Part shown: piece by piece, positions 16,572-24,849 of the stretch
Numbering within the stretch: position 1 is the stretch's first letter
How the letters are laid out: every line of letters starts with the position of its first letter
NCBI GenBank assembly: GCA_023230455.1
Contig: JALNXH010000005.1
Span: forward strand, 62,001 to 126,000
DNA: 64,000 bases
Reading direction: 5' to 3'
From: Rhodocyclaceae bacterium
Lineage (GTDB): Bacteria > Pseudomonadota > Gammaproteobacteria > Burkholderiales > Rhodocyclaceae
Position numbers and translations under genes: made by a program
Notes under the pieces: generated by a model
Databases searched by the model: none
The model's input: the letters and a program-made list of their open reading frames with translations, nothing else
What the model was told of the DNA's origin: nothing

Positions 16572-17894
16572 ATGAAAATCACCGTAGTAGGCACCGGTTA
16601 CGTAGGGCTCGTGAGCGGCACCTGTCTGGCCGATGTCGGCAATGATGTGCTGTGCCTGGATCTCGACGCCGCCAAAATCGGGATGCTCAACGCAGGCGGC
16701 ATCCCGATCTACGAACCGGGGCTGGAGGCGATGGTGCAGAAGAATGTCGCCGCCGGCCGGCTGCGCTTTACCACCGACATTGACGCGGCTGTTGCCCACG
16801 GCACAATCCAGTTCATCGCCGTCGGCACGCCGCCGGACGAGGACGGCTCCGCCGACCTCAAATATGTTGTTGCCGCTGCGCGCAACATCGGCAAACACAT
16901 GAGCGACTACAAGGTCGTCGTGGACAAGAGTACCGTACCCGTCGGCACTGCCGACAAAGTGCGCGCCGCGATTGCCGACGAACTGAAGGCGCGGGGCGAG
17001 ACCCTCGACTACAGCGTTGTCTCCAATCCGGAATTCCTCAAGGAAGGCGCGGCAGTCGAAGACTTCATGAAGCCCGACCGCATTGTCGTCGGCGCCGACG
17101 ATGCCCGCGCCATCGACCTGATGCGCCAGCTCTACGCCCCGTTCCAGCGCAACCACGAACGCGTGATCATGATGGACGTACGCAGCGCCGAGCTGACCAA
17201 GTACGCCGCCAACGCCATGCTTGCCACCCGCATCAGCTTCATGAACGAGCTCGCCAACCTGGCCGAGAAACTGGGGGCCGACATCGAACTGGTGCGTCAG
17301 GGCATCGGCTCCGACCCGCGCATCGGCTACCACTTTCTCTACCCCGGCTGCGGTTACGGCGGCTCCTGCTTTCCCAAGGACGTCCAGGCGTTGATCCGCA
17401 CCGCCGCCGAAGCCGGCCAGGGTCTCAAGGTTCTGCAAGCCGTGGAAGACGCCAACGAAGCGCAGAAGCACGTACTCACCGGCAAGATCGTCAAGCGCTT
17501 TGGCGCCGACCTCGCCGGCAAGACCTTCGCCCTCTGGGGTCTGGCCTTCAAGCCGAACACCGACGACATGCGCGAAGCCCCCAGCCGCGTGCTGATCGAC
17601 GAACTGCTCAAACGCGGTGCCCGGGTCAAGGCCTACGACCCGGTGGCCACCCATGAAGCGCAGCGCCTCTTCGAGGGCGAAAGCCGGGTCGAATTCGCCG
17701 CCAGCCCGACTGCAGCGCTGGAAGGCAGCGATGCCCTGGCCATCGTCACCGAATGGAAAGAATTCCGCGCCCAGGATTTCGCGGCCATCAAGGCCACGTT
17801 GACGTATCCGGTGATTTTCGACGGGCGCAACCTCTACGATCCCAAGGTCGTTCGCAGTGCCGGCCTCGAATACTTTGCCATCGGTAGAAAATGA
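16572..17894 (+). CDS. ugd: UDP-glucose 6-dehydrogenase
   Basis: A 440-residue enzyme that oxidises UDP-glucose twice to UDP-glucuronate with NAD. The NAD-binding GTGYVG is at residues 7-12. The catalytic cysteine is C266 in GYGGSCFPKDVQA. VVDKSTVPVGT and NPEFLKEGAAVEDF are family motifs, and FALWGLAFKPNTDDMREAPS marks the C-terminal domain. The ATG at 16572 gives the canonical MKITVVGTGYVGLV. The rfaE1 start overlaps its stop by four bases (ATGA), so these are translated together. It provides UDP-glucuronate for surface polymers. Confidence 0.97.
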   Translation: MKITVVGTGYVGLVSGTCLADVGNDVLCLDLDAAKIGMLNAGGIPIYEPGLEAMVQKNVAAGRLRFTTDIDAAVAHGTIQFIAVGTPPDEDGSADLKYVVAAARNIGKHMSDYKVVVDKSTVPVGTADKVRAAIADELKARGETLDYSVVSNPEFLKEGAAVEDFMKPDRIVVGADDARAIDLMRQLYAPFQRNHERVIMMDVRSAELTKYAANAMLATRISFMNELANLAEKLGADIELVRQGIGSDPRIGYHFLYPGCGYGGSCFPKDVQALIRTAAEAGQGLKVLQAVEDANEAQKHVLTGKIVKRFGADLAGKTFALWGLAFKPNTDDMREAPSRVLIDELLKRGARVKAYDPVATHEAQRLFEGESRVEFAASPTAALEGSDALAIVTEWKEFRAQDFAAIKATLTYPVIFDGRNLYDPKVVRSAGLEYFAIGRK

Positions 17895-18820
17895 CCCTTC
17901 CCAACACTTCAACCGCCCGCATCCTTATCGTCGGCGACGTGATGCTGGATCGTTACTGGTTTGGCGACGTCTCGCGGATTTCGCCCGAGGCGCCGGTGCC
18001 GGTGGCGAAGATCGAGCGTACCGAAGACCGCCCGGGCGGGGCGGCCAATGTGGCGCGCAACTGTGCCGCGCTGGGGGCGAAGACCGCGTTACTTTCCGTG
18101 GTCGGTGCCGACGAGCCGGGGCAGGCGCTGGCAAAATTGCTTGCTGCGTCCGGCATCGATGCCAGCCTGCACGAGGACGCCTCGCTCAACACCACCGTCA
18201 AGCTGCGTGTGGTGGCGCGACAGCAGCAGTTGATCCGCATCGATTTCGAAAACGCGCCGGACCATGAAGTCCTCCAGGCCAAACTCGCCGAATTCGAGAA
18301 GCGGCTGTCCGATTGCGATGTCGTCATCCTCTCCGATTACGGCAAGGGTGGCCTGACCCATATCACCGAAATGATCCGCCTCGCCCGTGCCGCCGGCCGG
18401 CCGGTGCTGGTCGATCCGAAGGGCGACGACTATGCCCGCTATGCCGGTGCGACGGTGATCACTCCAAACCGCGCCGAACTGCGCGAAGTCATCGGTCGCT
18501 GGAAGAATGAGGCCGAACTGGTGGCGCGGGCGCAGACGTTGCGCGCTGAGCTGAATTTGGAAGCTCTGCTGCTGACCCGTTCCGAGGAGGGCATGACCCT
18601 GTTCTCGGCGGATGGCGAAACCCACGAGGCGGCGCAGGCGCGCGAAGTGTTCGATGTCTCCGGCGCCGGCGACACGGTGATCGCCACGCTGGCGGTAATG
18701 TTGGCCAGCGGCGCTACACTGGCGGACGCGATGCGGCTGGCCAACCGCGCGGCGGGCATCGTTGTCGCCAAGCTGGGTACCGCGGTGGCGACACTCGACG
18801 AACTGAAACAACTGGGCTGA
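17891..18820 (+). CDS. rfaE1: D-glycero-beta-D-manno-heptose-7-phosphate kinase
   Basis: A 309-residue PfkB-family sugar kinase, matching only the first domain of E. coli HldE. It has IVGDVMLDRYWFGDVSRISPEAPVPV, the substrate lid PGGAANVARN, and the phosphate-binding and catalytic-base segment DVSGAGDTVIATLAV. It makes heptose-1,7-bisphosphate for ADP-heptose, needed in the LPS inner core. The adenylyltransferase domain of HldE is absent here, so that activity must be encoded elsewhere, as is usual in organisms with split RfaE1/RfaE2. It lies directly before hldD, which completes the pathway. Confidence 0.95.
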   Translation: MTLPNTSTARILIVGDVMLDRYWFGDVSRISPEAPVPVAKIERTEDRPGGAANVARNCAALGAKTALLSVVGADEPGQALAKLLAASGIDASLHEDASLNTTVKLRVVARQQQLIRIDFENAPDHEVLQAKLAEFEKRLSDCDVVILSDYGKGGLTHITEMIRLARAAGRPVLVDPKGDDYARYAGATVITPNRAELREVIGRWKNEAELVARAQTLRAELNLEALLLTRSEEGMTLFSADGETHEAAQAREVFDVSGAGDTVIATLAVMLASGATLADAMRLANRAAGIVVAKLGTAVATLDELKQLG

Positions 18821-18823
18821 TCC

Positions 18824-19819
18824 ATGTCTCTCTACACCATCGTTACCGGCGCGGCCGGTTTCATCGGTTCCAATCTCGTGCATGCGCTGAACGCACGCGG
18901 CGTGACCAACGTCATCGCGGTCGACAACCTGAAGCGGGCCGACAAGTTCCGCAACCTGGTGGATTGCGAAATCGCCGACTACCTCGACAAGGAGGAGTTC
19001 CTCCAGATGATCGAGCACGGCGTATTCGATGGCAACGTGGAAGCCATCCTGCATCAGGGCGCCTGTTCCGACACCATGGAAAGCGACGGCCGCTACATGA
19101 TGGAGAACAATTACCGCTATTCCCTGGTGCTGCTCGACTGGTGTCAAGAGGAGGAGATTCCCTTCCTCTATGCCTCCTCCGCGTCGGTCTATGGCGGTGG
19201 CCGCATCTTCAAGGAGGAGCGCGGTCATGAAGGGCCGCTCAACGTCTACGGCTATTCCAAATTCCTCTTCGACCAGATCGTGCGCCGCCGCCTGCCGGAA
19301 GCGACCGCGCCGATCACCGGCTTTCGTTATTTCAACGTTTATGGTCCGCGCGAGAGCCACAAGGGGCGTATGGCCTCGGTGGCCTTCCATCATTTCAACC
19401 AGTACCGCGAAAACGGCAAGGTCAAGCTGTTCGAAGGCTGCGACGGTTACTGTAACGGCGAGCAGAGCCGCGATTTCGTCTACGTCGACGACGTGGTCAA
19501 GGTGAATCTGCATTTCCTCGACTCCGGCGTGTCCGGCATCTACAACCTCGGCACCGGATGCGCCCAGCCGTTCAACGACGTCGCCGTGGCCACGGTCAAT
19601 GCCTGTCGTGCCGCCGAAGGCAAACCCGTGCTCGGTCTTGCCGAGATGGTTGAGCAGGGGCTCGTCGAGTACATCGCTTTCCCCGAAGCATTGAAGGGCA
19701 AATACCAGAGCTTCACCCAGGCCGACCTTTCCAAGCTGCGCGAGGCGGGTTACGAGGGAGAGTTTGACAAGGTGGGGCAGGGGGTGACCAAGTACGTCGA
19801 GCATTTGCTCAGGACGTAA
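18824..19819 (+). CDS. hldD: ADP-L-glycero-D-manno-heptose 6-epimerase
   Basis: A 331-residue short-chain dehydrogenase-type enzyme that epimerises ADP-D,D-heptose to ADP-L,D-heptose, the donor for LPS inner core. The N-terminal TGAAGFIGSNL is the nucleotide-binding loop. HQGACSDTMESDGRYMMENNY and YASSASVYGGG followed by NVYGYSKFLFDQ give the S/Y/K catalytic set. FVYVDDVVKVNLHF is another HldD mark. The start ATG is three bases after the rfaE1 stop, so the two form an operon with ugd. Confidence 0.97.
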   Translation: MSLYTIVTGAAGFIGSNLVHALNARGVTNVIAVDNLKRADKFRNLVDCEIADYLDKEEFLQMIEHGVFDGNVEAILHQGACSDTMESDGRYMMENNYRYSLVLLDWCQEEEIPFLYASSASVYGGGRIFKEERGHEGPLNVYGYSKFLFDQIVRRRLPEATAPITGFRYFNVYGPRESHKGRMASVAFHHFNQYRENGKVKLFEGCDGYCNGEQSRDFVYVDDVVKVNLHFLDSGVSGIYNLGTGCAQPFNDVAVATVNACRAAEGKPVLGLAEMVEQGLVEYIAFPEALKGKYQSFTQADLSKLREAGYEGEFDKVGQGVTKYVEHLLRT

Positions 19820-19834
19820 GGGAATTATCGAACG

Positions 19835-20130
19835 ATGCCGAAACTCTACGAGTATTTTGGGTTGTTTACGCCAATGAGCATGAGCCGGTACATGTGCATG
19901 GCAAGTGCCTGGGGCGTGAATGCAGGGCGGAGCTGATTGTGATTGACGGCGTGGTGACGGAGGTTCGCTACGGCGCTGTTGTCGGACGTGTACCCCTTGC
20001 TGCGACGGAGCTGCGCTATTTCAAGGAAATCGTAGGCGCCCGTGCTGATGAAATTGTGGCACGCTGGATCGATTTCTTTGTACTGCATAAAACGATCGAA
20101 TCCGAGGTCATCACGAGGAGGCTGGCATGA
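19835..20130 (+). pseudogene. DUF4160 protein, frameshifted near its N-terminus
   Basis: ATG at 19835 opens MPKLYEYFGLF, the typical DUF4160 start, then the frame runs into unrelated codons. From about 19867 another frame (+1 relative) reads YANEHEPVHVHGKC, the hallmark NEHxPxHVH motif, and continues to ARADEIVARWIDFFVLHK and the stop at 20128-20130. A small deletion around 19862-19868 therefore split the gene. The downstream part could still start at GTG 19894 (78 residues) but would lack the motif. DUF4160 and DUF2442 proteins often occur side by side in toxin-antitoxin-like pairs; the partner follows with an ATGA overlap. Confidence 0.7.
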
Positions 20131-20408
20131 TTCCTAGCATCATCAATATCGTCGCCGTAGAGTTGGTCGGGGATTGCCGGCTCCATCTGCGTTTTGACGA
20201 CGGCACCGATCAGGTGGTCGACTTCAAGCCTTTTTTGACAAACGCTCTGCACCGGGATATCCGTGCCCATCTCGATCCTGAGCGCTTCGCCAAGTTCCGG
20301 ATCGAATATGGCGAATTGATATGGGGTGATTACGATCTTTGCTTCCCCATTGCGGACCTTTATCTCAATAGACTGGAAAAACATGCCCCGCTTGATGCGG
20401 CGGCGTGA
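20127..20408 (+). CDS. DUF2442 domain protein
   Basis: A 93-residue protein with the DUF2442 pattern: VELVGDCRLHLRFDDGTDQVVDFKPFL, then a segment with LDPERFAKFRIEYGELIWG and a final C-containing PIADLY. Its ATG overlaps the stop of the broken DUF4160 gene by four bases, so the two were once translated together. DUF2442 proteins are thought to bind DNA or a partner protein in small TA-like modules; their biochemical role is not settled. It looks intact although its neighbour is not. It ends 7 bases before cysM. Confidence 0.75.
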   Translation: MIPSIINIVAVELVGDCRLHLRFDDGTDQVVDFKPFLTNALHRDIRAHLDPERFAKFRIEYGELIWGDYDLCFPIADLYLNRLEKHAPLDAAA

Positions 20409-20415
20409 TCTCCCG

Positions 20416-21315
20416 ATGTTCAAAACTCTCGACGACTTCGTCGGCAACACCCCGCTCGTGCAGCTGAAGCGGCTGCCGGGCGCCGACAATGCGCGCCGCG
20501 GCAATTCGATTCTGGTCAAGCTGGAGGGCAACAACCCCGCCGGCTCGGTGAAGGACCGACCGGCATTGTCGATGATCGCCCGCGCCGAGGCGCGCGGCAC
20601 CATCAAGCCCGGCGATACGCTGATTGAAGCGACCTCAGGAAACACCGGCATCGCCTTGGCGATGGTGGCGGCGATGCGCGGCTACCGGATGATCCTGATC
20701 ATGCCGGAGAACCAGAGCCAGGAACGCTGCCAGACCATGAAGGCCTATGGCGCGGAACTGATCCTCACCCCGCGTTCCGGCAGCATGGAAGCCGCGCGCG
20801 ATCTGGCCGAGCGCATGGTTCGGGAAGGCAAGGGCTTCATGCTCGACCAGTTTTCCAATCCCGACAATCCGTTGGCCCATTACGAAGGCACCGGGCCGGA
20901 AATCTGGCGCGACACCGGGGGGCGCATCACCCATTTCGTTTCCAGCATGGGCACCACCGGCACCATCATGGGCTGCTCGCGCTACTTCAAGGAAGTCAAT
21001 CCGGCGATCCAGATCGTCGGCTGTCAGCCTGAGGAGGGTTCGCAGATTCCCGGCATCCGCAAATGGCCGGAGGCCTATCTGCCGCGCATTTTCGAGCGTT
21101 CGCGGGTCGATCGGGTCGAGTCGGTCGGCCAGGGCGAAGCCGAGGCGATGACGCGCCGCCTCGCCGCCGAAGAAGGCATCTTCGCCGGCATCTCGTCCGG
21201 CGGCGCGCTGCATGTTGCGCTGCGCCTCGCCGCCGAAGTGGAAAACGCTGTGATCGTCAGCATCGTTTGCGACCGCGGCGACCGCTACCTGTCCACCGGC
21301 GTGTTTCCGGCATGA
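20416..21315 (+). CDS. cysM: Cysteine synthase B
   Basis: A 299-residue PLP enzyme making cysteine from O-acetylserine and sulfide or thiosulfate. The Schiff-base lysine lies in AGSVKDRPA. EATSGNTGIALAM is the substrate loop. GTTGTIMG binds the PLP phosphate and GISSGGALH closes the C-terminal domain. The CysM-type sequence (299 residues, RGNSILVKLEGNNP) favours CysM over CysK. The ATG at 20416 gives MFKTLDDFVGNTPLVQLKRL; the upstream in-frame ATG lies inside the DUF2442 gene. The exonuclease gene starts within its last codon (ATGA at 21312). Confidence 0.95.
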   Translation: MFKTLDDFVGNTPLVQLKRLPGADNARRGNSILVKLEGNNPAGSVKDRPALSMIARAEARGTIKPGDTLIEATSGNTGIALAMVAAMRGYRMILIMPENQSQERCQTMKAYGAELILTPRSGSMEAARDLAERMVREGKGFMLDQFSNPDNPLAHYEGTGPEIWRDTGGRITHFVSSMGTTGTIMGCSRYFKEVNPAIQIVGCQPEEGSQIPGIRKWPEAYLPRIFERSRVDRVESVGQGEAEAMTRRLAAEEGIFAGISSGGALHVALRLAAEVENAVIVSIVCDRGDRYLSTGVFPA

Positions 21316-22103
21316 CGCCGGTCCTCGTCTTCGACATCGAGACCATTCCCGATGTGGCGGGCATCCGTGCGTTGCACGGCCTGCCGGCGGATCTGGCGGA
21401 TGCCGAGGTGGCCGAATACGCCTTCCAGAAGCAACGGGCGAAGAACGGCAGCGATTTTCTTCCCCATCATCTACAGCGGGTGGCGGTGATCTCCTGTGCG
21501 ATGCGCAGCGACGAGGGCTTCCGGGTCTGGTCGCTGGCCGAGCCCAAGCTCGGCGAAGCCGAAATCATTCAGCGCTTTTATTCCGGGGTCGAAAAATACA
21601 CGCCGCAACTGGTGTCGTGGAACGGCGGCGGTTTCGACCTGCCGGTGCTGCACTACCGCGGTCTGATCCACGGCGTCGCCGCGTCGCGCTACTGGGAGAT
21701 GGGCGAGGGCGATGCGCGCGATGCCCGCGATTTCAAGTGGAACAACTACATCAGCCGCTACCACAGCCGTCATCTCGACCTGATGGATCTGCTCGCCCTC
21801 TATCAGCCGCGCGCCAACGCGCCGCTGGACGAACTGGCCAAGCTGATGGGCCTGCCCGGCAAGCTCGGCATGGACGGTTCCGCCGTCTGGCAGGGCTGGC
21901 TCGACGGCCGCATCGACGATATCCGCGATTACTGCGAGACCGATGTGGTCAATACCTATCTGGTCTGGCTGCGCTTTCAGAAAATGCGCGGCGCCTTTAC
22001 CGCGGCAGAACATGACGACGAAGTGGACTTCGTCAAAGCTCAGTTGGCTGCGGTCGGACAGGAGCACTGGAAGCAGTTCGTCGCGGCCTGGCAGGCGGGC
22101 TGA
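21312..22103 (+). CDS. DnaQ-like 3'-5' exonuclease (PolB exonuclease-type, DUF2310/PF10108-like)
   Basis: A 263-residue protein with DEDD exonuclease motifs: VFDIETIP at the N-terminus (D and E of motif I), SWNGGGFDLPVLHYRG (motif II) and DIRDYCETDVVNTYLVWLRF (motif III, D-x3-D). This set matches predicted 3'-5' exonucleases related to the proofreading domain of family B polymerases, found as stand-alone proteins in proteobacteria. The physiological substrate is unknown. The start ATG overlaps the cysM stop (ATGA), so it is co-translated with cysM, a pairing seen in other betaproteobacteria as far as I recall. Confidence 0.85.
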   Translation: MTPVLVFDIETIPDVAGIRALHGLPADLADAEVAEYAFQKQRAKNGSDFLPHHLQRVAVISCAMRSDEGFRVWSLAEPKLGEAEIIQRFYSGVEKYTPQLVSWNGGGFDLPVLHYRGLIHGVAASRYWEMGEGDARDARDFKWNNYISRYHSRHLDLMDLLALYQPRANAPLDELAKLMGLPGKLGMDGSAVWQGWLDGRIDDIRDYCETDVVNTYLVWLRFQKMRGAFTAAEHDDEVDFVKAQLAAVGQEHWKQFVAAWQAG

Positions 22104-22143
22104 AGCGCTTTGACGGAGCGACTTTCGCGGCTATGATCAGATC

Positions 22144-22758
22144 ATGCCGTTGCGGGAGTCGATGATGGGTGGGTCCAAACCGAAGATGTTGCCCGAGTAT
22201 GCCGGAGCGCTGAGAATCGCCCTTGGCGAACGGGATGCGGACACCCTGGCGCATTGTGACCGCGTTGTTTCGCTGTCATTGTCGCTGGGCGCTACCTGCG
22301 GGCTTTCGTCGGCCGAGCTGGCGACGCTCAAGCTGGCATCGTGTTTTCACGACGTCGGCAAGATCGGTATTCCGGACGTTATCCTGCGCAAGCCGGGACG
22401 GCTCAACGACGAGGAGTGGCAGACGATGCAAAACCACAGCGTCATTGGCGAGCGCATCCTTTCCGGCTGGTCGCAGCCGCCTATCGAGGAGGCGGCTGCG
22501 GCGGTACGCCATCACCATGAACGTTTCGATGGCAACGGCTACCCGGACCGCCTTGCCGGCGACGAGATTCCGTTGCTCTCGCGGATCATCAGCATCGTCG
22601 ATGCCTACGACGCGATGGCCCTGCCGCGCGCCTATCACCCGCCGCGTTCGCATGAACAGGTGATGGCCCTGCTGCGCGGCGAGGCCGACGAGAAATACGA
22701 TCCGACCTTGTTCGCCCGCTTCGAGGAAATCATCGACCACAGCGCCTATCGGGCTTAG
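22144..22758 (+). CDS. HD-GYP domain protein, probable c-di-GMP phosphodiesterase
   Basis: A 204-residue, nearly bare HD-GYP domain. The HD pair is H69-D70 in CFHDVGKIGIPD. LRKPGRLNDEEWQTMQNH follows with the family's KPG and second metal His. HHHERFDGNGYP (about 123-134) is the GYP motif. HD-GYP proteins hydrolyse c-di-GMP to GMP or pGpG. No receiver or sensor domain is attached, which is unusual because most are response regulators; input may come from a partner. Several ATGs are close (22144, 22162, 22165) and the exact start is uncertain. It converges with the EAL-HDOD gene on the other strand. Confidence 0.88.
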   Translation: MPLRESMMGGSKPKMLPEYAGALRIALGERDADTLAHCDRVVSLSLSLGATCGLSSAELATLKLASCFHDVGKIGIPDVILRKPGRLNDEEWQTMQNHSVIGERILSGWSQPPIEEAAAAVRHHHERFDGNGYPDRLAGDEIPLLSRIISIVDAYDAMALPRAYHPPRSHEQVMALLRGEADEKYDPTLFARFEEIIDHSAYRA

Positions 22759-22807
22759 TCACCGGGGAGGTGCAAGCGGACGGACGTTTGTCCGTGCGTC
22801 TGGCCGA

Positions 22808-24046
22808 TCAGCGCAGGACCAGCGATTCGGCCCAGGCCAGGGCTTCCAGTTGCATGGCGTTGATGTCGGCGGCGGCCAGCTGTAATTCGGCGGCAAGGCC
22901 CTGCAGCATGTCCCAGTCGCCTTGTTCGGCGGCTTCCGCCAGCATCAGCAGGCGGCCGTGGAGGCCTTCGTGTTCGAGGATGGCGCGCACGATCTGGTCG
23001 GGCAGCGGCAGCCGCGTCAGCGCCTTGGGCAGCGGTTGGCCGAACACAACGTCGAGCAGCGAGAGCATACCGATCATGAACAGATTGTCCTGTTCGTGTT
23101 TGGGCAGCACCCGGCGGCCAAGCAACTCGATGAAGCGGCTGCGGGTAAGCACGGTTTTCATCAATGCCGCCGGCGCCGAGGTGTTGCCGGCGGTGTACAG
23201 CAGCAGCGCCACCCAGCGGTACAACTGCTTGTAGCCGAGCAGGACGATGGCCTGGTGGATCGACGTCACTTTACGGCCGACGCCCATACCGGCCGAATTG
23301 ATATAGCCGAGCAGCTTGACCATCAGTGCAGGATCGCGCTTGAACACCGCTTCCAGGTCGCGCGGTTCGGCATTCGCTCCGACCAGTTCGAAGAGCTGCA
23401 CCAGTTGGGCGATGCTGGTGTTCATTTCCTTCTCGACGATGATTTCCGGGCGGGTGAAGAAATAGCCCTGGAACAGGTCGATGCCCATGCCGTGGCAGAA
23501 CTTGTATTCCTTGCCGTTGGTGACACGTTTGGCGATCTTGCGCGCCGGATAGTCGGCGAGGCGCAGAATTTCGTCGTAAAGGCTGTAGCTGTCGCTGCCG
23601 GCGAGGTCGAGTTTGACGAAATTGGCGCGGATCAGCAGTTCCGGACTGCCGCCGGCGAGAGCCGCGCCGTCGAGGGCGATGCCGATGTCGCGCTGCTTGA
23701 GTTCGTCGCAGCCGCGCAGCATGGCTTCCGAAAGCGACGCCGGATCGCCGTGCAGATCGAGCACGATCTTGCCGTCGGGGAGCAGGGCGAGGAAATCCGC
23801 ATCGGTCAGCAGTTCCAGCTCGGCATTGATGAACACCCGCTTTCCGGCCGGCAGCCAGCCCATGTCGAGACTGTCGAGCACATGGGCGAGTACCGCCGAG
23901 CTGGCTTCGAGACTGTTTTCCGGTTTGGCCGACGAAGCTCCGCTGTAGTAGGAAAGCTCGTAGCCGAAGGTGTCGCCTTGGCGGTCGACAATCGGCTGGC
24001 GTTCCAGATAGGTGTGCTGTGCGACGTTGGGGAGAGCTCCGTTCAT
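22808..24046 (-). CDS. EAL-HDOD signalling protein with degenerate EAL domain
   Basis: A 412-residue protein with the YuxH/CdgJ-like layout. The N-terminal EAL-like domain has RQPIVDRQGDTFGYELSY, FINAELELL and GIDLFQGYFFTRPE. The C-terminal HDOD domain (about 205-400) has MVKLLGYINSAGMGVGRKVTSIHQAI. In the EAL part the usual paired acidic residues are altered (IALDGAAL where DDFG is expected), so catalytic activity is doubtful. Such proteins usually act as regulators of motility, pili or biofilm. It is the last gene before the murI group on the same strand, 42 bases downstream of murI. A second protein of this type is encoded at 48009-49277. Confidence 0.88.
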   Translation of the reverse strand: MNGALPNVAQHTYLERQPIVDRQGDTFGYELSYYSGASSAKPENSLEASSAVLAHVLDSLDMGWLPAGKRVFINAELELLTDADFLALLPDGKIVLDLHGDPASLSEAMLRGCDELKQRDIGIALDGAALAGGSPELLIRANFVKLDLAGSDSYSLYDEILRLADYPARKIAKRVTNGKEYKFCHGMGIDLFQGYFFTRPEIIVEKEMNTSIAQLVQLFELVGANAEPRDLEAVFKRDPALMVKLLGYINSAGMGVGRKVTSIHQAIVLLGYKQLYRWVALLLYTAGNTSAPAALMKTVLTRSRFIELLGRRVLPKHEQDNLFMIGMLSLLDVVFGQPLPKALTRLPLPDQIVRAILEHEGLHGRLLMLAEAAEQGDWDMLQGLAAELQLAAADINAMQLEALAWAESLVLR

Positions 24047-24087
24047 TGTTTAATTATCGGCGGCAAGTGATTGAAGTTTAGTTAATT

Positions 24088-24849
24088 TCACTTGATCCGC
24101 TGCACCAGCCAACCGAGGCTCAAACGGGGTAGGGCAGCGTGCAGCCTTTCCAGCCGGGCGCTGGCGTGCAATTCCAGTCGAGCGCTGCCTGCGGTGTGGT
24201 TGCCGGCGAGGCGTACGACCTGGCGTGCCACTGCGGCGGCGACGTCAACCAGCTCCGCGCCCGGCGGCAGCAGCGGTTGCAGCTGCGGAGCGAGAAAGGA
24301 ATAGTGGGTGCAGCCGAGCACCAGCCGGTCTGTGCCGTCCGCTAGCAGCGGGGCGACGCGGGCGGCGATTTCCGCGGCGAATTCGGCGCCGTCCAGATCG
24401 AGGGCTTCGACTCGCGTCGCCCAGCCGGGGCAGGCCTCGACATGCACCCGGACGTGGCCGGCGTGATCGCGGATCAGCCGTTTCAGGCGCTCGCTGCGCG
24501 CGGTCGATTCGGTGGCCAGCACGGCGATGCGGCCGCTGCGGCTGGAGGTTGCGGCCGGTTTGATGCCGGGCTCGACGCCGACTACCGTAAGCTCCGGATG
24601 GCGCTGACGCAACTCGGTGATCGCCGCCGCCGTCGCCGTGTTGCAGGCGACGACCAACAGGCGGCAGCCGAGTTCGGCCAGCCGGTCGCCGATGGCCAGC
24701 ACGCGGCCGCGGATGAAAGCGTCGGATTTGTTGCCGTAGGGCAGATGGGCGGTATCGGCGAAATACAGCAGGTCGGCGCGCGGCAGGGCGCGAGCGATCG
24801 CCGCCAGTACGGAAAGGCCGCCGAGGCCGCTGTCGAATACGCCGATCAT
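24088..24849 (-). CDS. murI: Glutamate racemase
   Basis: A 253-residue enzyme converting L- to D-glutamate for peptidoglycan. The two catalytic cysteines are C69 in VVACNTATA and C180 in VLGCTHY; FDSGLGGLSVL at the N-terminus supplies the acidic residue. The start ATG at 24849 overlaps the stop of the EamA gene upstream (ATGA), and it gives the canonical MIGVFDSGLGG. A longer in-frame extension upstream is inside the EamA gene and is not used. It sits at the end of a fumarase-RidA-EamA-murI gene string with no functional link I can see. Confidence 0.96.
   Translation of the reverse strand: MIGVFDSGLGGLSVLAAIARALPRADLLYFADTAHLPYGNKSDAFIRGRVLAIGDRLAELGCRLLVVACNTATAAAITELRQRHPELTVVGVEPGIKPAATSSRSGRIAVLATESTARSERLKRLIRDHAGHVRVHVEACPGWATRVEALDLDGAEFAAEIAARVAPLLADGTDRLVLGCTHYSFLAPQLQPLLPPGAELVDVAAAVARQVVRLAGNHTAGSARLELHASARLERLHAALPRLSLGWLVQRIK

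Noticed and set aside
16518..17912. 464-codon open frame opposite ugd
   Set aside because: Fully covered by the ugd gene, whose motifs are intact.
18089..19804. 571-codon open frame on the minus strand over rfaE1 and hldD
   Set aside because: Shadow of two well-identified genes on the plus strand; composition is typical of such shadows.
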